Origin: Helianthus annuus
Taxonomy: Eukaryota; Streptophyta; Magnoliopsida; Asterales; Asteraceae
NCBI RefSeq assembly: GCF_002127325.2
Contig: NC_035433.2
Location: forward strand, 124,836,088-124,900,087
DNA length: 64,000 nucleotides
Direction: 5' to 3'
A program made the translations under genes and the position numbers. Position 1 is the first letter of the stretch, and each line of letters starts with the position of its first letter. Below, piece by piece: positions 31,731 through 43,923 of this stretch. The notes under the pieces were generated by a model. The model was not told the DNA's origin, searched no databases, and was given only the letters and a program-made list of their open reading frames with translations.

Positions 31731-33392
31731 TCATAATGTGGTCTTCAAAAGCTGTGCAGTCAGGCTCAATAGCTGAATTCTCATCAAAAGCATAACATCT
31801 GCAACAAACCAAAAATCCTCAAGCTGATGGGGAGGAGGAGGAGGTGGAGGAATGAAAATCAAATGGCGCAGATGCACCAAATCCTCCTCGAGTGCATGCA
31901 CAATACGCAACAAACAAGCGATCTGCTCCTCCATCGTCAGAAATCGGATGTGGAAATCCGGATAAGGAAATAGTGGAGCAGGTGGAAAAGCAGACTGTGA
32001 TGGATCAGCAAAAGATGGAGGACGCGGGATCCTCTCAAGCTCAGCGACTCTCCGGCTCAACATATCCTGCTGTAACTGCAAGGATAGAAGTATATCATCC
32101 GTCATATACCCAACATGAAAAGGATGGTATGGATCTGACAAAGGCACGACGTTGGGCGAAGACCACATAAATGGCTCGCCCATGGGTGCTGACGAAGAAA
32201 AAGTAGTGTGTGCGGCAGGTGCAAATAGTGGTATAAACGAAAAGGCTGTTGTCATAGGTGGTATGTGATCATGCTGCTAAGTAGAAGGTCCTTCCCCTGG
32301 ACGGGGAGGAGGAATGTCCTGAAGAAAAGTGATGGGTAAATCAGTGCGATGAACGTCTGACACGTGCAGGTGAAACTGTGGGACATCAACGGGTGCAAAA
32401 ACAGGTGCAGCAGGGGGAGTGACAGATCGAACAAAAGGAGGATAATCATCGTCATCCTCAATCCACCCGTTACGGGTGTCGGCATATCTAGGATCAACGC
32501 GTGTAGCAAATGGAGCACGGTCCATAAACACAGGGGCCGGATCGGGCAGAGGTGCAACAACAACAGGAACATCAACAACTGGTGGTGCAACGACTGGAAC
32601 ATCAACAACTGGTGGTGCAACTCTTGGAGCATCAACAACGGGTGGTGCAACGACTGGTACCTCATCAGGAATAGGGTCGTGCACAGGTAAAGGGTCGGCT
32701 AAAGTAGGCTCATGATCAGCGGGCATGTCAAGAAGCTGATCATCAGGAAGAATAGGGGCCTCAGTAGGATGCTCCTCGGGGATAAACTCGACCTCCTGGT
32801 CTGAATTGAAATCGTGTGGGAAGTCAGGGATGAACCCAAAACCCAGCTGCGGAACGAGCGCCTCAGACATAGCAGTGTCGGTATCGGTGTCTGTGGGGTA
32901 TCGCTGTAACCCCAGCGCATGGAGAGTAGAAGATGACACTGACTCAAAAGAATCTGGACCAGAAGAATCAGAAGGAACCTCCATATCAGGAACCTCAACC
33001 ACAGGAACAACAAGGTCATCAATCGGAATATCAGCAAGTGGAATATCGTCCTCCATCGGGGCCCCGCCATCCTGGTCACCCTCCGGGGGACCCTCGATGA
33101 ATAGATCGATGTCGTCAACAGATAACGCGTCAAGTGGCAGATCCTCAACAGGAACTGCAGCGAGAGGGAGAGGAGTAGGGATCTGGACAAGAGGTAGATC
33201 CTCGTCAAAAAGACCATCAGCTAAGGGCATGTCGTCTCCAAAGTCCGGTAGGGCGAATGGCTGGAAATCATCCTCGTCGGTACTCGTGGTGTCCGACGTA
33301 TAAACCTTGTCCTCTGGGATAATCTCGTCGTCTGATACTATAGCTATAGGGTCCAGTGTGTCTGACACTCCAGTATCAGAAGAAGATGACAT
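31731..33392 (-). pseudogene. Element A: ORF0, acidic Pro-rich accessory protein upstream of gag
   Basis: The ATG at 33392 (MSSSSDTGVSDTLDPIAIVSDDE) opens a frame of about 550 codons with one in-frame TAG at 32277-32279. Residues 1-190 are acidic with repeated DDxPLADxPxxDLPL phrases. A second region has tandem PPVVDVPVVA repeats. The segment after the TAG has HPFHVGYMTDDILLSLQLQQD, then a helical stretch (MEEQIACLLRIVHALEEDLVHLRHL) and a proline run. It lies between the PBS and gag on the same strand. E carries a related fragment (52626-53163) without the TAG. I know of no function; similar predicted proteins are common in Asteraceae. Confidence 0.68.
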
Positions 33393-33483
33393 GGTGTCTG
33401 TAACACAACCACCCATATGCACATATATCAACATGTAATCAAATAAGCATGTAAGTCACAACAATGTAAGCAAGTAATCACCC

Positions 33484-33809
33484 TAGTCTTCCCCAGACTA
33501 TCCCACTCAGTCTCTTAGACTGAACTCCCTAGTCTCTCAGACTAACTCCCTGGTCTCTAAGACCAACCTCTCAGTCTCTAAGACTAACTCCCTGCTCTCT
33601 AAGACCAACCCCCAGTCTCTAAGACTAATTCCCTAGTCTCTAAGACCAACTCCCTGGTCTCTAAGACCAAACCTCCCAGTCTCTAAGACTAAACCTCCCC
33701 AATCTCTAAGATTGAACCCCTCAGTCTCTAAGACTGAACGCCCTCAGTCTCTAAGACTGAACCTCCCCAACCTCTAAAGCTGAACTCCCTCAGTCTCTAA
33801 GACTGAATT
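33484..33809. repeat. Array of about 15 hairpins with constant CTA loop and covarying stems (element A leader)
   Basis: Units of about 20 bp repeat the pattern stem-CTA-stem separated by a CTCCC-like spacer. Stem variants are TAGTCT/AGACTA, CAGTCT/AGACTG, TGGTCT/AGACCA and CAATCT/AGATTG, so changes on one arm are matched on the other. A few units near 33595, 33635 and 33771 are imperfect. On the element's sense strand the loop is TAG. The array lies between the PBS and ORF0. Confidence 0.85.
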
Positions 33810-33970
33810 ATAAACATAAATTTTGAAATGTGTATTTGTGCCTAATGTTTGTAAAAAAGTTTGTTCCCTGGATCTAGACGTTTTGTGTATGCAATGTAAA
33901 AATGTTTTCGTGAGAGCCCTGATGATCATAGTCTAGACACGAGAAACAATCCTAGTTTGCTATGATCGAG

Positions 33971-33982
33971 GCTCTGATACCA
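33971..33982 (-). promoter_or_regulatory. Primer binding site of A (initiator Met tRNA)
   Basis: The minus strand reads TGGTATCAGAGC three bases inside the LTR that starts at 33986. This identifies the right-hand LTR of A as its 5' LTR. Confidence 0.92.
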
Positions 33983-33985
33983 AGC

Positions 33986-35087
33986 TGTCACACCATGACT
34001 TTTGCGGAAGCGTGGTTTATTTGGTGTGACTTCTTAATACCATAGCAACAATCATAACAATGCTATATGACAAAAACATAAGATGTTTATCCATTAATAA
34101 AGTCTAGAAACTACCACAATACCATTGTTTGAAAACATCAATACCGAATTAAGTTACAAACCATGACGTGTTTAAACGAGTTCACAAAGACTCAACAAAA
34201 GTACTTAAACAAAACCTGAGTTTAGAATTATGTATTCCGTCCAGGAAAGGAATACACCCTCTAAACTCAACGACCCTGGATAACATCTTTTATTTAAATG
34301 CAGCTTGACACAAGCATACCCCACCAGATCCACTAGTTCCCTGAAATACATGTAGTTTGAAAAATCAACAAAAGTTGAGCGAGTTCATGTGTATGTGAGT
34401 ATGTAAAAACCTTTGTAAACAATGAATGTATGTATGTCCCAGTATGATTGCAAACAAAGAAAAGATCACCAATGGTTTGCAAGGCCACTGATATGTGTGA
34501 CGGTGTAGGAAGACTCAAACCTAGCAAAGTTGTACCGGGCTTCCGGCTAGAAGACATAGTCACCACTATGGGCCACCCCGGCCTCATGGGTGTGGGCTCG
34601 CTACACCCAAATAGATCTATCACTCATGCCCCTCGGTCCTGATACGAGGATTAATGGTCCCAAGTATCCGCCTACCCTATCACATGATCTATGGTTCTTT
34701 CCTAGGCTAATTATACCAATAGTATTGTAAGTATCCCTTTGTAACATGTATTTCACCCCCGAAGTAAGTAAGCAAAACAGTTTAAGGAAAAGGGGGACAT
34801 GAACTCACAGTAGTGCGTCTTCTGCTCGTAACTCAAACTCTGTCAGCTACACGACAACCTACAACGTACTAACGTCTATTAGACGAACGGGCCGTGCCTT
34901 GGCTTAGAGTTTAACGTTTTTGAGTTGGGTTTCTTATGTTATTCCAAGTTATTATTATTTGTTAAAATAATAATTATTTTAACTTTAAATTATATTTGGT
35001 TTTGGAATAATTGTTTAATCAATATCTTGTATTAATACTTCTCAAGTATTTTAACTTCGTATTTCCTTCCCAAGAATGGGGTATTTA
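33986..35087 (-). repeat. Element A: 5' LTR, proximal part
   Basis: It begins TGTCACACCATGAC on the plus strand and matches the first 1.1 kb of the two complete family LTRs (35088-38717, 38775-42405). It is cut at 35087 within TATTTATA, the minus-strand TATA box. It resumes for 57 bp at 38718-38774, where element E begins. Confidence 0.85.
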
Positions 35088-38000
35088 TGTCACACCCTGG
35101 CTTTTGCGGAAGCGTGGATTATTTTGGTGTGACTTCTTAACACCATAGCAACAATCATAACAATGCTATATGAAAATAAAACTCAAGATGTTCATCCATT
35201 CATTAAGTTTAATAATACCACAACATCATTGTTTGAAAATGTCGACACTTAAGATAAATTACAAACCATACTTGTTTTAAAACGTGTTCATAAGACACAA
35301 CAAAAGACTTTAAATAAATAGTGGTTTAAAGACATGTAACCCATCCAGGCAAGGGTTACACCTCCTAAACCTACTACCCTGGATGACATCTTTATTCAAC
35401 GCAGCTTGACATAAGCAGACACTTGCCAGATCCCTTAGTTTCCTGAAATACATATAGTTTTGAAAAATCAACAAAAGTTGAGCGAGTTCATGTGTAAGTG
35501 AGTATGTATAAACCTTTAAAGTATATCTATATGTATAAAAGTCCCTGGTATGTAGCAATAAGGAAAAAGAGATCACCAATGGGTTGCAAAGCCACTGGTA
35601 TGTGTGAAATGGTGCAGGAAGTACTCAAACCTAGCAAATTTATATCGGGCTTCCGGCTGGAAGACATAGTCACCACTATAGGCCGCCCCAGGGTCACGGG
35701 TGTGGGCTCGCTACACCCAAATAGATCTATCACTCATGTCCCTCGGTCCTACGACGAGGATTAATGGCCTTAAGTGTTGTACCCACCACTCACATGATCT
35801 AAGTAGTAAACCCTCCTTAAGCTAACCATACCGTGTATAAAAATGTCTGTAATAATTGTAACATGTATTCCACCTCCGAAGTATAAAACTGAAAACAGTT
35901 AAGAGAAAAGGGGGACATGAACGCACTGTAGTGCGTTTCCTGGATCGTATCGTCAACTCAAACTTGGTTCACTACGCGACAACCTACAACGTACTATTGT
36001 CTATTAGACGAGCGGGCCGTGCCTTTGCTTAGTATGAAGATTTTTGAGTTACGTTACATTGTTATAATTCCAGGTAGTAACTTCTTGTTAAAATAATAAT
36101 AATTATTCTAACTTAATTTTTGTTTTTAGGGTTTAGGAATAATAGTTAGGCAACTATTTCGTATCCATGTTTTAACTTCCGTATTTCCTTCCCAAGGATG
36201 AGGGTATTTATACCTGTATATTTGTAGTTTCGAAAAATATACTTTAAGTCCCATTTAGGAAAAAATATATTTAACTTATTTGCCCAAAATATGTATTCCC
36301 AAAATATATGTATTCTTCCCAAAAATAATATATTTTACTTCTTTAGTTTCCAAAATAATATTTTACCAAGAATATATTTGTAAGGGTATTTTCTGGAATA
36401 ATTCATAAGTTACGTTTTCTAGCTCGGTTTCACATTATTATGCATGTAACTTAAATATTTTATTCCTTGATATTTTTTGGTATTATTTTGGAGATGTAAT
36501 TTCCATGGTATTTGTTAAGTTATATTATTTTACCCTAAAATAATATAACTAGTTCACAAAATATACAAATACTCACACAAGTGTCTTAGTAAAAAATATA
36601 TTCTAAATATATATTTACCCATTTTTATTTACAAAAACCAACCTCCGGTAGTTGGTATTTTTGTAACAAAACTATGGCGAAGTTTATTTTAAAAAGAGAA
36701 AAGCCAAAACTATATTTGTAAACACTTGTTAGTAAAATATTTTCTAAGTGTCGGATTTTTAGAAAATTTCGCCAGAGTTTCCTTTGTAAATGGAGGTGTC
36801 CATGCTTATAAGCATATCATTTTCTTTTGTAAAAATCATCACAATCCATTCACAATCATCAACAATAAACCTTCACTTACCAATTTTTGCCAAAATCAAG
36901 TAATAACTACTACTTCATGAACTTGAGTATTTGTAAAAATATGTAGTAACTTACTAGTATTCTTAGTAAGTCTTGTTACTCTTTAAAATATGATTAGTTC
37001 TTTAAAAACTTCATTTTTAAAGAGTTTAAGTGTTTACAACTTCCAATCACATTTTCTAAAAATATTTCTTTATGAAATTTTCTTGTTACACAAGTGTTTC
37101 TACACTTGTTTATCCACCAAAAATGAGATTAGTTTATGTAAGACCCAAGATTTAATGAAACTTATATTTTTAACTTGGTTCTTTTGAAAACCACTCATGA
37201 ATCTTTAGATCTACATGATTATCAACCTACTTTGATCTTTATTTTTCAAGAAAACCATTTATTCATTCAAGTTCATGATTTATGTGTGGATGATCCATCA
37301 TCCTACATCATTTCTACTTTCTCATCTTGCTAGATTATGTTTTTAATCATGATCTAGCAAGACCATATGATGATCAACATCAAATACATGAGTAAACAAT
37401 AATCAACAAGCATAGCAACACATGAACATCATGATTTCTTATGGTTTTAAGCTTATGTTTAAGTTTCAAGTTCATGGTTCTTGGTGTTCTTTGAGATTAA
37501 CAACTAGTATCGTCTTTTAACCACATAAAATTGATGTAATATAGATAGATCAAGACCCTTACCACTAGCACAAGGCTAGGGATGAATCAAAGATGAAGAT
37601 GATGAAGAACAAGCTGGATAAAAGCTCTAGGAAGTGGTCCTTCAAGCTCCAATGCTTCCTAGCTTCTCAATCTTGCTTCTTGCACCTTAGGATCACTAGG
37701 GATTGAATGATGGAGACTTGAAGATGATGGTGGTGGTGGTGGTGGTGGCTCACAGCCATGACGAGGGAGGAGAGGAGAGAGAGATGAAAGTGTTGGTGTG
37801 TTTGTGAAGTAAGGAGTTTGATCTTGTGGTTAATTTAAATAAACTTCCAACATGCTATGGTCTTGTGTGTAATATGCTCCTAAAGCTAGCAACAAAATCA
37901 AATAAAATATTGAAACAAATCCATGGGTGGGCCACCCATGGTGACCGCGCCAAGGGGGGGGGGGTATAGGGTTGGGTTTCAACTAGTTAGTTAGATGTTT

Positions 38001-38717
38001 TAGTTAGATTTCTAGTATTTAGTTAGTGATATAAGTTACTAGATATTTTGTATGATGTGTTATGATGTTCGGAGACCATAACTAGCTTAGTAAAAGTGAA
38101 ACAATGTGTTTAACAATATTTTTGTGTTCCGGGTAATGCCCGGTTGTTCGGTTAGGTATCGTTTCGTTAAAGTGCTTAATTATTCCGTAAAGTGTCTTTT
38201 ATATAGCTTTTTGTGTCACAATTAATTCCCGGCACTTAGGAAAGCATACAGGGCCATTCTGCCATATTTTATGGCACATTACTAGCATATTAAATGCTGG
38301 ATTTTTGCTGAAAATGCAGAATTCTGCATTATTAGTGGGTTTTAGGCACTTCCCGGCACTTTAACTATCACCTAGTGACGCAGTTTTATGGTCCTCACTT
38401 CCCTACACTCCATACTAGTGTAGTACCTTGACTCTGGCTCATACTGGGCCTCAATATATTGTTTGTCTATGTGCTGGCATTGTCAGCATGTTTTCTGGAT
38501 TATCTGCTCACTGTGCTAACTATGCTTTGTGCATCAAGTTTGTCACTAAAGTTTGTGTGTAATAAATGGAGTGACAGTATGAAATGTGATGCATATGTAT
38601 GTATGTAACAGAAATCAGAAAGCAGTTTAATCATCAGTTGTAATCAAGCACAGTCATTAAGCACAAATTTAATATTAATTAAGTGTACGGATACCTGTAA
38701 TTGTGAGGGTTGTCACA
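35088..38717 (-). repeat. Solo LTR of the A/E family (3.63 kb)
   Basis: The ends are TGTCACACC and GGTTGTCACA, flanked by the TSD ATTTA (35083-35087, 38718-38722). It encodes no protein and has no internal region or PBS, so it is a recombined solo LTR. Orientation is inferred from similarity to the E 3' LTR. Its TATA box would be at 36205-36212. A perfect 10-bp-arm palindrome at 37921-37941 and a run of 11 G at 37954-37964 are prominent. Confidence 0.85.
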
Positions 38718-38774
38718 ATTTATACATGTACATTTGTAGTTCCAAAAATATATTTTTAAGTCCCACTTAGAAAA

Positions 38775-41700
38775 TGTCACACCCTGGCTTTTGCGGAAGC
38801 GTGGATTATTTTGGTGTGATTCTTAATACCATAGCAACAATCATAATAATGCTATATGATAAAACACAAGATGTTCATCCATTCATTAAGTTTAAAAATA
38901 TCACAACGTCATTGTTTGAAAATGTTGACACATAAAGTAAGTTACAACCATGACATGATTAACAGAGTTCACAAAGACTCATCAAAAGTACGTAAATAAA
39001 AACCCAAGTTTAGAACTGTGTATCCCGTTCAAGAAAGGGATCCACCACCTAAACTCAACCACTCGGATGACATTTTATTCACTACGCAGCCTTGACACAA
39101 CGCATACTCCGCCAGATCTACTAATTTCCTGAAATACATGTAGTTTGAAAAATCAACAAAAGTTGAGCGAGTTCATGTGTAAGTGAGTATGTATAAACCT
39201 TTAAAATGTCTGTATGTATAAAAATCCCTGGTATGTAGCAATTAAGGAAAAACTGATCACCAATGGGTTGCAAAGCCAAAGGTATGCGTGAAATTGGTGC
39301 AGGAAGACTCAAACCTAGCAAATTTGTCTCCGGTATGAAGACATAGTCACCACTATGGGCCGCCCCTGCCTCACGGGTGTGGGCTCGCTACACCAAAATA
39401 GATCTATCACTCATGTCCCTTGGTCCTACAATGAGGATTAATGGCCTTAAGTATCATGCCCACCACTCACATGATCGCGTAAAAAAAAACCCTCCTTAAG
39501 CTAACCATACCATGTAAATAAATGTTTGTAATAATTGTAACATGTGTTTCACCCCCGAAGTATAAAACTGAAAACAGTTAAGAGAAAAGGGGGACATGAA
39601 CTCATAGTACTGCATCCTCTGAATCATATCTTCGACACAAACTATGTCTGCTACGCGACGACCTATACGTACTAATGTCTATTAGACGAACGGGCTGTGC
39701 CTTGGCTTAGGATTTAATGTTTTTGAGTTGCGACTCTTAAGTTTCCGAACATTATTCCAAGTTATAATTATTAGTTAAAATAATTATCTTAACTTTAAAT
39801 TATATTTTATTATGGAATAATCGTTAAATAATATTTCGTATTTATACTTCACAAGTATTTTAACTTCGTATTTCCTTCCCAAGGATGGGGGTATTTATAC
39901 ATGTATTATTGTGGTTCCGAAAAATATATTTTAAGTCCCACTTAGAAAAATATATTTAACTTATTTGTCCAAAATAACATATTCCCAAAATATATGTATT
40001 TTTCCAAAAAATAATATATTTTACTCCATTAATTTTCAGAATAATATCTTACCAAAAATGTATGTATAGAAGCATTTTCCGGATTATTTCATAAGTTATG
40101 TTTGAACGCTCGATTTTTCAATACCGAGTGTGTAACTTAAATATTTTATTCCTTGATATTTCTGGTATTATTCTGGAGTTGTAATTTCCATGGTATTCAT
40201 AAGTTATATTATTTTACCCTAAAAATAATATAACTACTTCGCAAAATAAACAAATAATCACATAAGAGTTTTAGTATAAAATATATATTCTAAATATATA
40301 TTTATCAAAAAAATTTTACGAAAATCAACCTCCGATACTTGGTATTTTTGTAATAAAAATTATGGCGAAGTTAATTTTGAAAAGAAAGTTAAAAATATAT
40401 TCGTAAACACTTGTTAGAAGAATATTTTCTAAGTGTCGGATTTTTAGAAAATTTCGCCAGAGTTTCCTTTGTAAATGGAGGTGTCCATGCTCATAGCATA
40501 TCATTTTCTTTTTAAAAAATCATCCAATCAATCAATAACAAGTTACTAAGCAATATTACCCTAGTCAAGTGCATAAACTATGCAATTTCCATGACAACAT
40601 GAACTTGGTTTTTCATAAAAACGCGTAGTAACTTAGTGGGGTGTTTAGTGGGTTTAGTTACCCTCCAAAATGTGTTTATTTTTGTAACACTCTCGTTCTC
40701 GGGATTTTTAGATGTTCACAACTAGTGAACTTATTTTACAAAAATATCCATTTTCAATATTTTCATGCTTCACTAGCATCCATATACTTAGTTTATTTCA
40801 AAGATGGTGTAAGTATATGTAAGAATCATACTTTTTCAAAAAACCGCCTTTTAAACTTGGTTTTCTAAAATAACTCATACACAAGTCTTGAGTTTACAAG
40901 TTTACTAGTTCACTAGGTTTATTATTTTCTAAGAAAATCACTTTTATTCCCAAGTTCATGCTTTAACAAGAAGATGATCATTTTATGTACACATAATCAT
41001 CTCTAACTTGTTAAGTCATGTTTTTAATCATAACTTAACAAGCTTCATATGATGATCAAACATCATATTGCTAGTAATCATCAAAACATCAACAACAAAA
41101 CAAAAACAACTTCATAACAACTTTATTTCATCAAGTTTTCCTCTTATTTCATCTTCATGTTACTTTATGTTCAAGACTTTGTTTATGATCTTTAGTGTTT
41201 CTTGAGATTTCATCATACTTTAACTATTAACCACTCTAGACATGAAGTAAATGAAGATTCAAGAGACTTACTACTAGCTTTTAAGCTAGGGAAGATCAAG
41301 AGTAGAAATGAGGTGGTTAATAGCAAATAGAGAAGGTCGTTGAGCTTCCGAGAACACCAAGCTTCGTTGTGCACCTTGTAGCACCCTAGGATCACTAGAG
41401 ATTGGATGATTTGGACTTGAAGATGATGATAATGGTGGTGGTGCTCTCGACCGAGCAAGAGGGAGAGAAGAGAGTGAGTTTGAAGTGTGTTATGTGTTGT
41501 GAAGTGGGAGAAGGGTGGACTTGGGGTTAATACTTATAAACTCCAACATGCTATTGTCTTATGTGTAATATGCCCCTAAACTAGCAACATGATCATATTA
41601 AATATTGAAAGAAATCCATGGGTGGGCCACCCATGGTGACCGTCGCCAAAGGGGGGGGGTATAGGGTTGGGTTTCAACTAGATAGTTAGTGATCTTGGTT

Positions 41701-42405
41701 GGAAATCAAAGGTTTAGTTAGTGGTTTATGAGTGTTATGAAATATATAGTGTGTTAGGGTGTTCAGGGACCATAACTAGCTTAGTAAAAGTGAAACAATG
41801 TACTTGACAATATTTTTGTGTTCCGGGTAGTGTCCGGTTATTCGGTTTGATACTGTTCCATTAAAGTGCTTAATTAATCCGTAAGGTGTCTTTTATATGA
41901 CTTTTAATGACACTTTTAATTCCCGACACTTAAGAAAGTATACAGGACCATTTTGTCAAGTTTTTGCACATTACCAGCACATTTAAATGCTGAATTTTGT
42001 TAGTAGATGCAGAATTCTGCATTTAGAGTGTGTTTTAGGCACTTCCAGGCACTTTGACTATCACCTAGTGACGCAGTTTTATGGTCCTCACTTCCCTACA
42101 CTCCCTACTAGTGTAGCACCCCGTCTCGGCCTCATACTGGCCTCAAAAACATTGTCTGTCTATGTGCTGGCATTGTCAGCATGTTCTCTGGGCTATCCGC
42201 TCACTATGCTAACTGTGCTTTGTGCATCAAGTTTGTCACTAAGGTTTGTATGTAATAAATGGAGTGACAGCATGAATGTGATGCATATGTATGTAACAGA
42301 AATCAGTAAGCAGTTTAATCAACAGTTGTAACCATGCACAGTCATTAAGCACAAATTTAACATTAATTAATTGTACGGATACTTGTAATTGTGAGGGTTG
42401 TCACA
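38775..42405 (-). repeat. 3' LTR of E (3.63 kb)
   Basis: The termini are TGTCACACCCTGG and GAGGGTTGTCACA on the plus strand. The TATA box on the minus strand is at 39892-39899. It shares with the solo LTR the palindrome (41616-41636) and a G run (9 G near 41651). Apart from the shared LTR features I see no gene. Confidence 0.88.
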
Positions 42406-42418
42406 TTCTCCCCCCGTT
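42406..42418 (-). promoter_or_regulatory. Polypurine tract of E
   Basis: The minus strand reads AACGGGGGGAGAA into the 3' LTR, with the pol stop codon only about 20 bases upstream. Confidence 0.85.
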
Positions 42419-42440
42419 AAGAAAATTTCGTCCCGAAATT

Positions 42441-42682
42441 TTAGGTTCTGCTTCTAGTTGCAGGGGTCTGGGGGAATAAATGTGGGTACTTCTCTTTCAT
42501 ACGATCCTCACGTTCCCACGTGAATTCTGGCCCGTGTCTTGCATTCCATCGAACTATGACGAGTTTGACACTGCTCCGGCATGTCTTGTTAAATTTCCAA
42601 TCGGTAACCTCAACGGGTTCTTCAGTAAAGTGGAGCGTGTCGTCGATATGAACTTCGTCCGCAGGAATGACCACAACAAATA
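42441..42682 (-). pseudogene. Element E: pol C-terminus with chromodomain-like tail
   Basis: The reading is IPADEVHIDDTLHFTEEPVEV, then [32 protein letters not shown], ending at a stop at 42441. The WNARHGPEFTWE stretch is the chromodomain-like C-terminus of Tekay/Del-type chromoviruses. About 70 residues that should precede it (after YIGP at 47944) are missing. The junction is with element D, so a deletion took both. Confidence 0.85.
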
Positions 42683-43201
42683 ACACGTTTAGTTCATTTC
42701 GGAAACTGAAACTGTACTGAACTTGCTGTTTTCGGATCAAAGTTTGTTCACTTTGAACACGTTTCAGTGTCTTTTGGAGTGTCGATTAAGAATTTCAGTT
42801 TGTATTGGTCGATTTCAGTTAAAATTCAGTGTGTCGGACTGATTTCGGTTAGCAGGTGTTTAATTCTGAACTGGAATAGAGTAGAGTGTTATTTGTTGTT
42901 TTGGTTAACAAAGAAGGAACTGTTATTAGCGACGGATAAGAGTGTCAAGAATATTAGTGATAGTTGTGTCAGGTTCACTGGGATAAAAAGAGACGTGCTG
43001 TGTGTGCGACTGTATAAAGATAAAAACAAATTTTGACCCAAGTCGTTTGAAAGTCATCATCAGTTCGCACACTCGCTCGAGCGAATTTCCACTCGATCCA
43101 CTGTCGCCTGATCTTTGCTATTCAATCGAATAGTCATCTGTCTGTGTGAAATTTCATATCGTTTGAAAAACTCGCCATTAAGAATCTTTTGATACCAAAA
43201 C
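42683..43201 (+). other. Leader remnant of D
   Basis: No gene is supported. TTTCAGT and TTTCGGT words recur between 42770 and 42860. No iMet PBS occurs, and no copy of the D LTR is found here. Confidence 0.5.
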
Positions 43202-43923
43202 ATGGATTATGAAATTCATCTTACACTGAACAAGTTTGAAAATTTTACAGGTATCAAGGGAGAATCAATTGAAGAATTGATCAAAAGGTATGTCGAGTTG
43301 TATTGGGAGATGGAGAGATTGAAGATAACCAAGACCAATGAGGAATGGGTTAACAAATTGGGAAATGCTTTACCGGGTGATATGTGGAAAACGTATGTGT
43401 TAGATTTGAAGAAGATACATTTAAACTTGACTTTGGGCTTCTTTATCGAGAAGATTAAAGAACTAGAACTTGAACTCCGAAAGAATAAAGCAGCAAATGA
43501 TAAAGTAGAATTCAAATCTGAGGAAAATGTTCGAGAGGAAGAGGAGCAGGTTAAAGAAATTTCAGCTATCAAGGTGGAGAAGAAAGCTGAAGCTGAAAAG
43601 ATGACTGAGAAGTGCTCAAACTGTGAAAATCTGAAATCTGAAAATGCCAAACTCTTGAGGGATTTAGAGAGTTTGACATTAGAAAACGAAAATCTTAAAA
43701 ATTCAGAAAATGTTTTGAAAAATCAAAAACAAAATTTAGAAAATGAAAAATTAAAAATGGAAAAAGAATTTCAAAGTCAAATAAAAATTCTTGAAGATGG
43801 GAGAGATGTGTTTAGCAAAAACAACATTGAAAAGCAAAAAATGATAAATTCTCATCTTCAGAAGATTATTCAACTTGAAAAAGAAGGAGAACAAGCTCGA
43901 AAGAAAATCAGTGAGCTTGAAAA
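43202..43923 (+). pseudogene. D: gag, N-terminal part up to the MITE
   Basis: It encodes about 240 residues from MDYEIHLTLNKFENFTGI. Residues 1-100 resemble the second half of C's capsid domain (GESIEELIKRYVELYWEMERL and LGNALPGDMWKTY). The first part of gag has therefore probably been lost. Residues 110-240 are a Lys/Glu-rich coiled coil. The frame is broken by the MITE at 43924. Confidence 0.72.

Larger units (their letters stand above)
12713..38774 (-). mobile_element. Element A: host Ty3/gypsy chromovirus-like element, highly nested
   Basis: The pieces on the minus strand, in 5' to 3' order, are: LTR (38774-38718 and 35087-33986), PBS, hairpin array, ORF0, leader, gag exon 1, candidate intron, gag exon 2, protease, RT, RNase H and integrase start. 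Insertions are B, C, G, a solo LTR and E. The rest of the 5' LTR should lie right of the window and the integrase end plus 3' LTR left of it. Gene order PR-RT-RH-IN and an iMet PBS are typical of chromoviruses. E is a second copy of the same family. Confidence 0.85.

Noticed and set aside
32252..33217. Leu-rich minus-strand frames overlapping ORF0
   Set aside because: Alternative frames of the same repetitive coding region, with no start or motif support.
32806..33303. Ser/Gly-rich plus-strand frame of 165 residues
   Set aside because: Shadow of the acidic ORF0 of A; its composition is the complement of the Asp/Pro codons.
33484..33809. Short regularly spaced palindromic repeats resembling a CRISPR array
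   Set aside because: Plant nuclear context, repeats of only 15 bp with 4-6 bp spacers, no cas genes. Better explained as hairpins in a retrotransposon leader.
37952..37965. G run as an assembly gap or vector artefact
   Set aside because: An equivalent run follows the same palindrome in the other LTR copy, so it belongs to the family.
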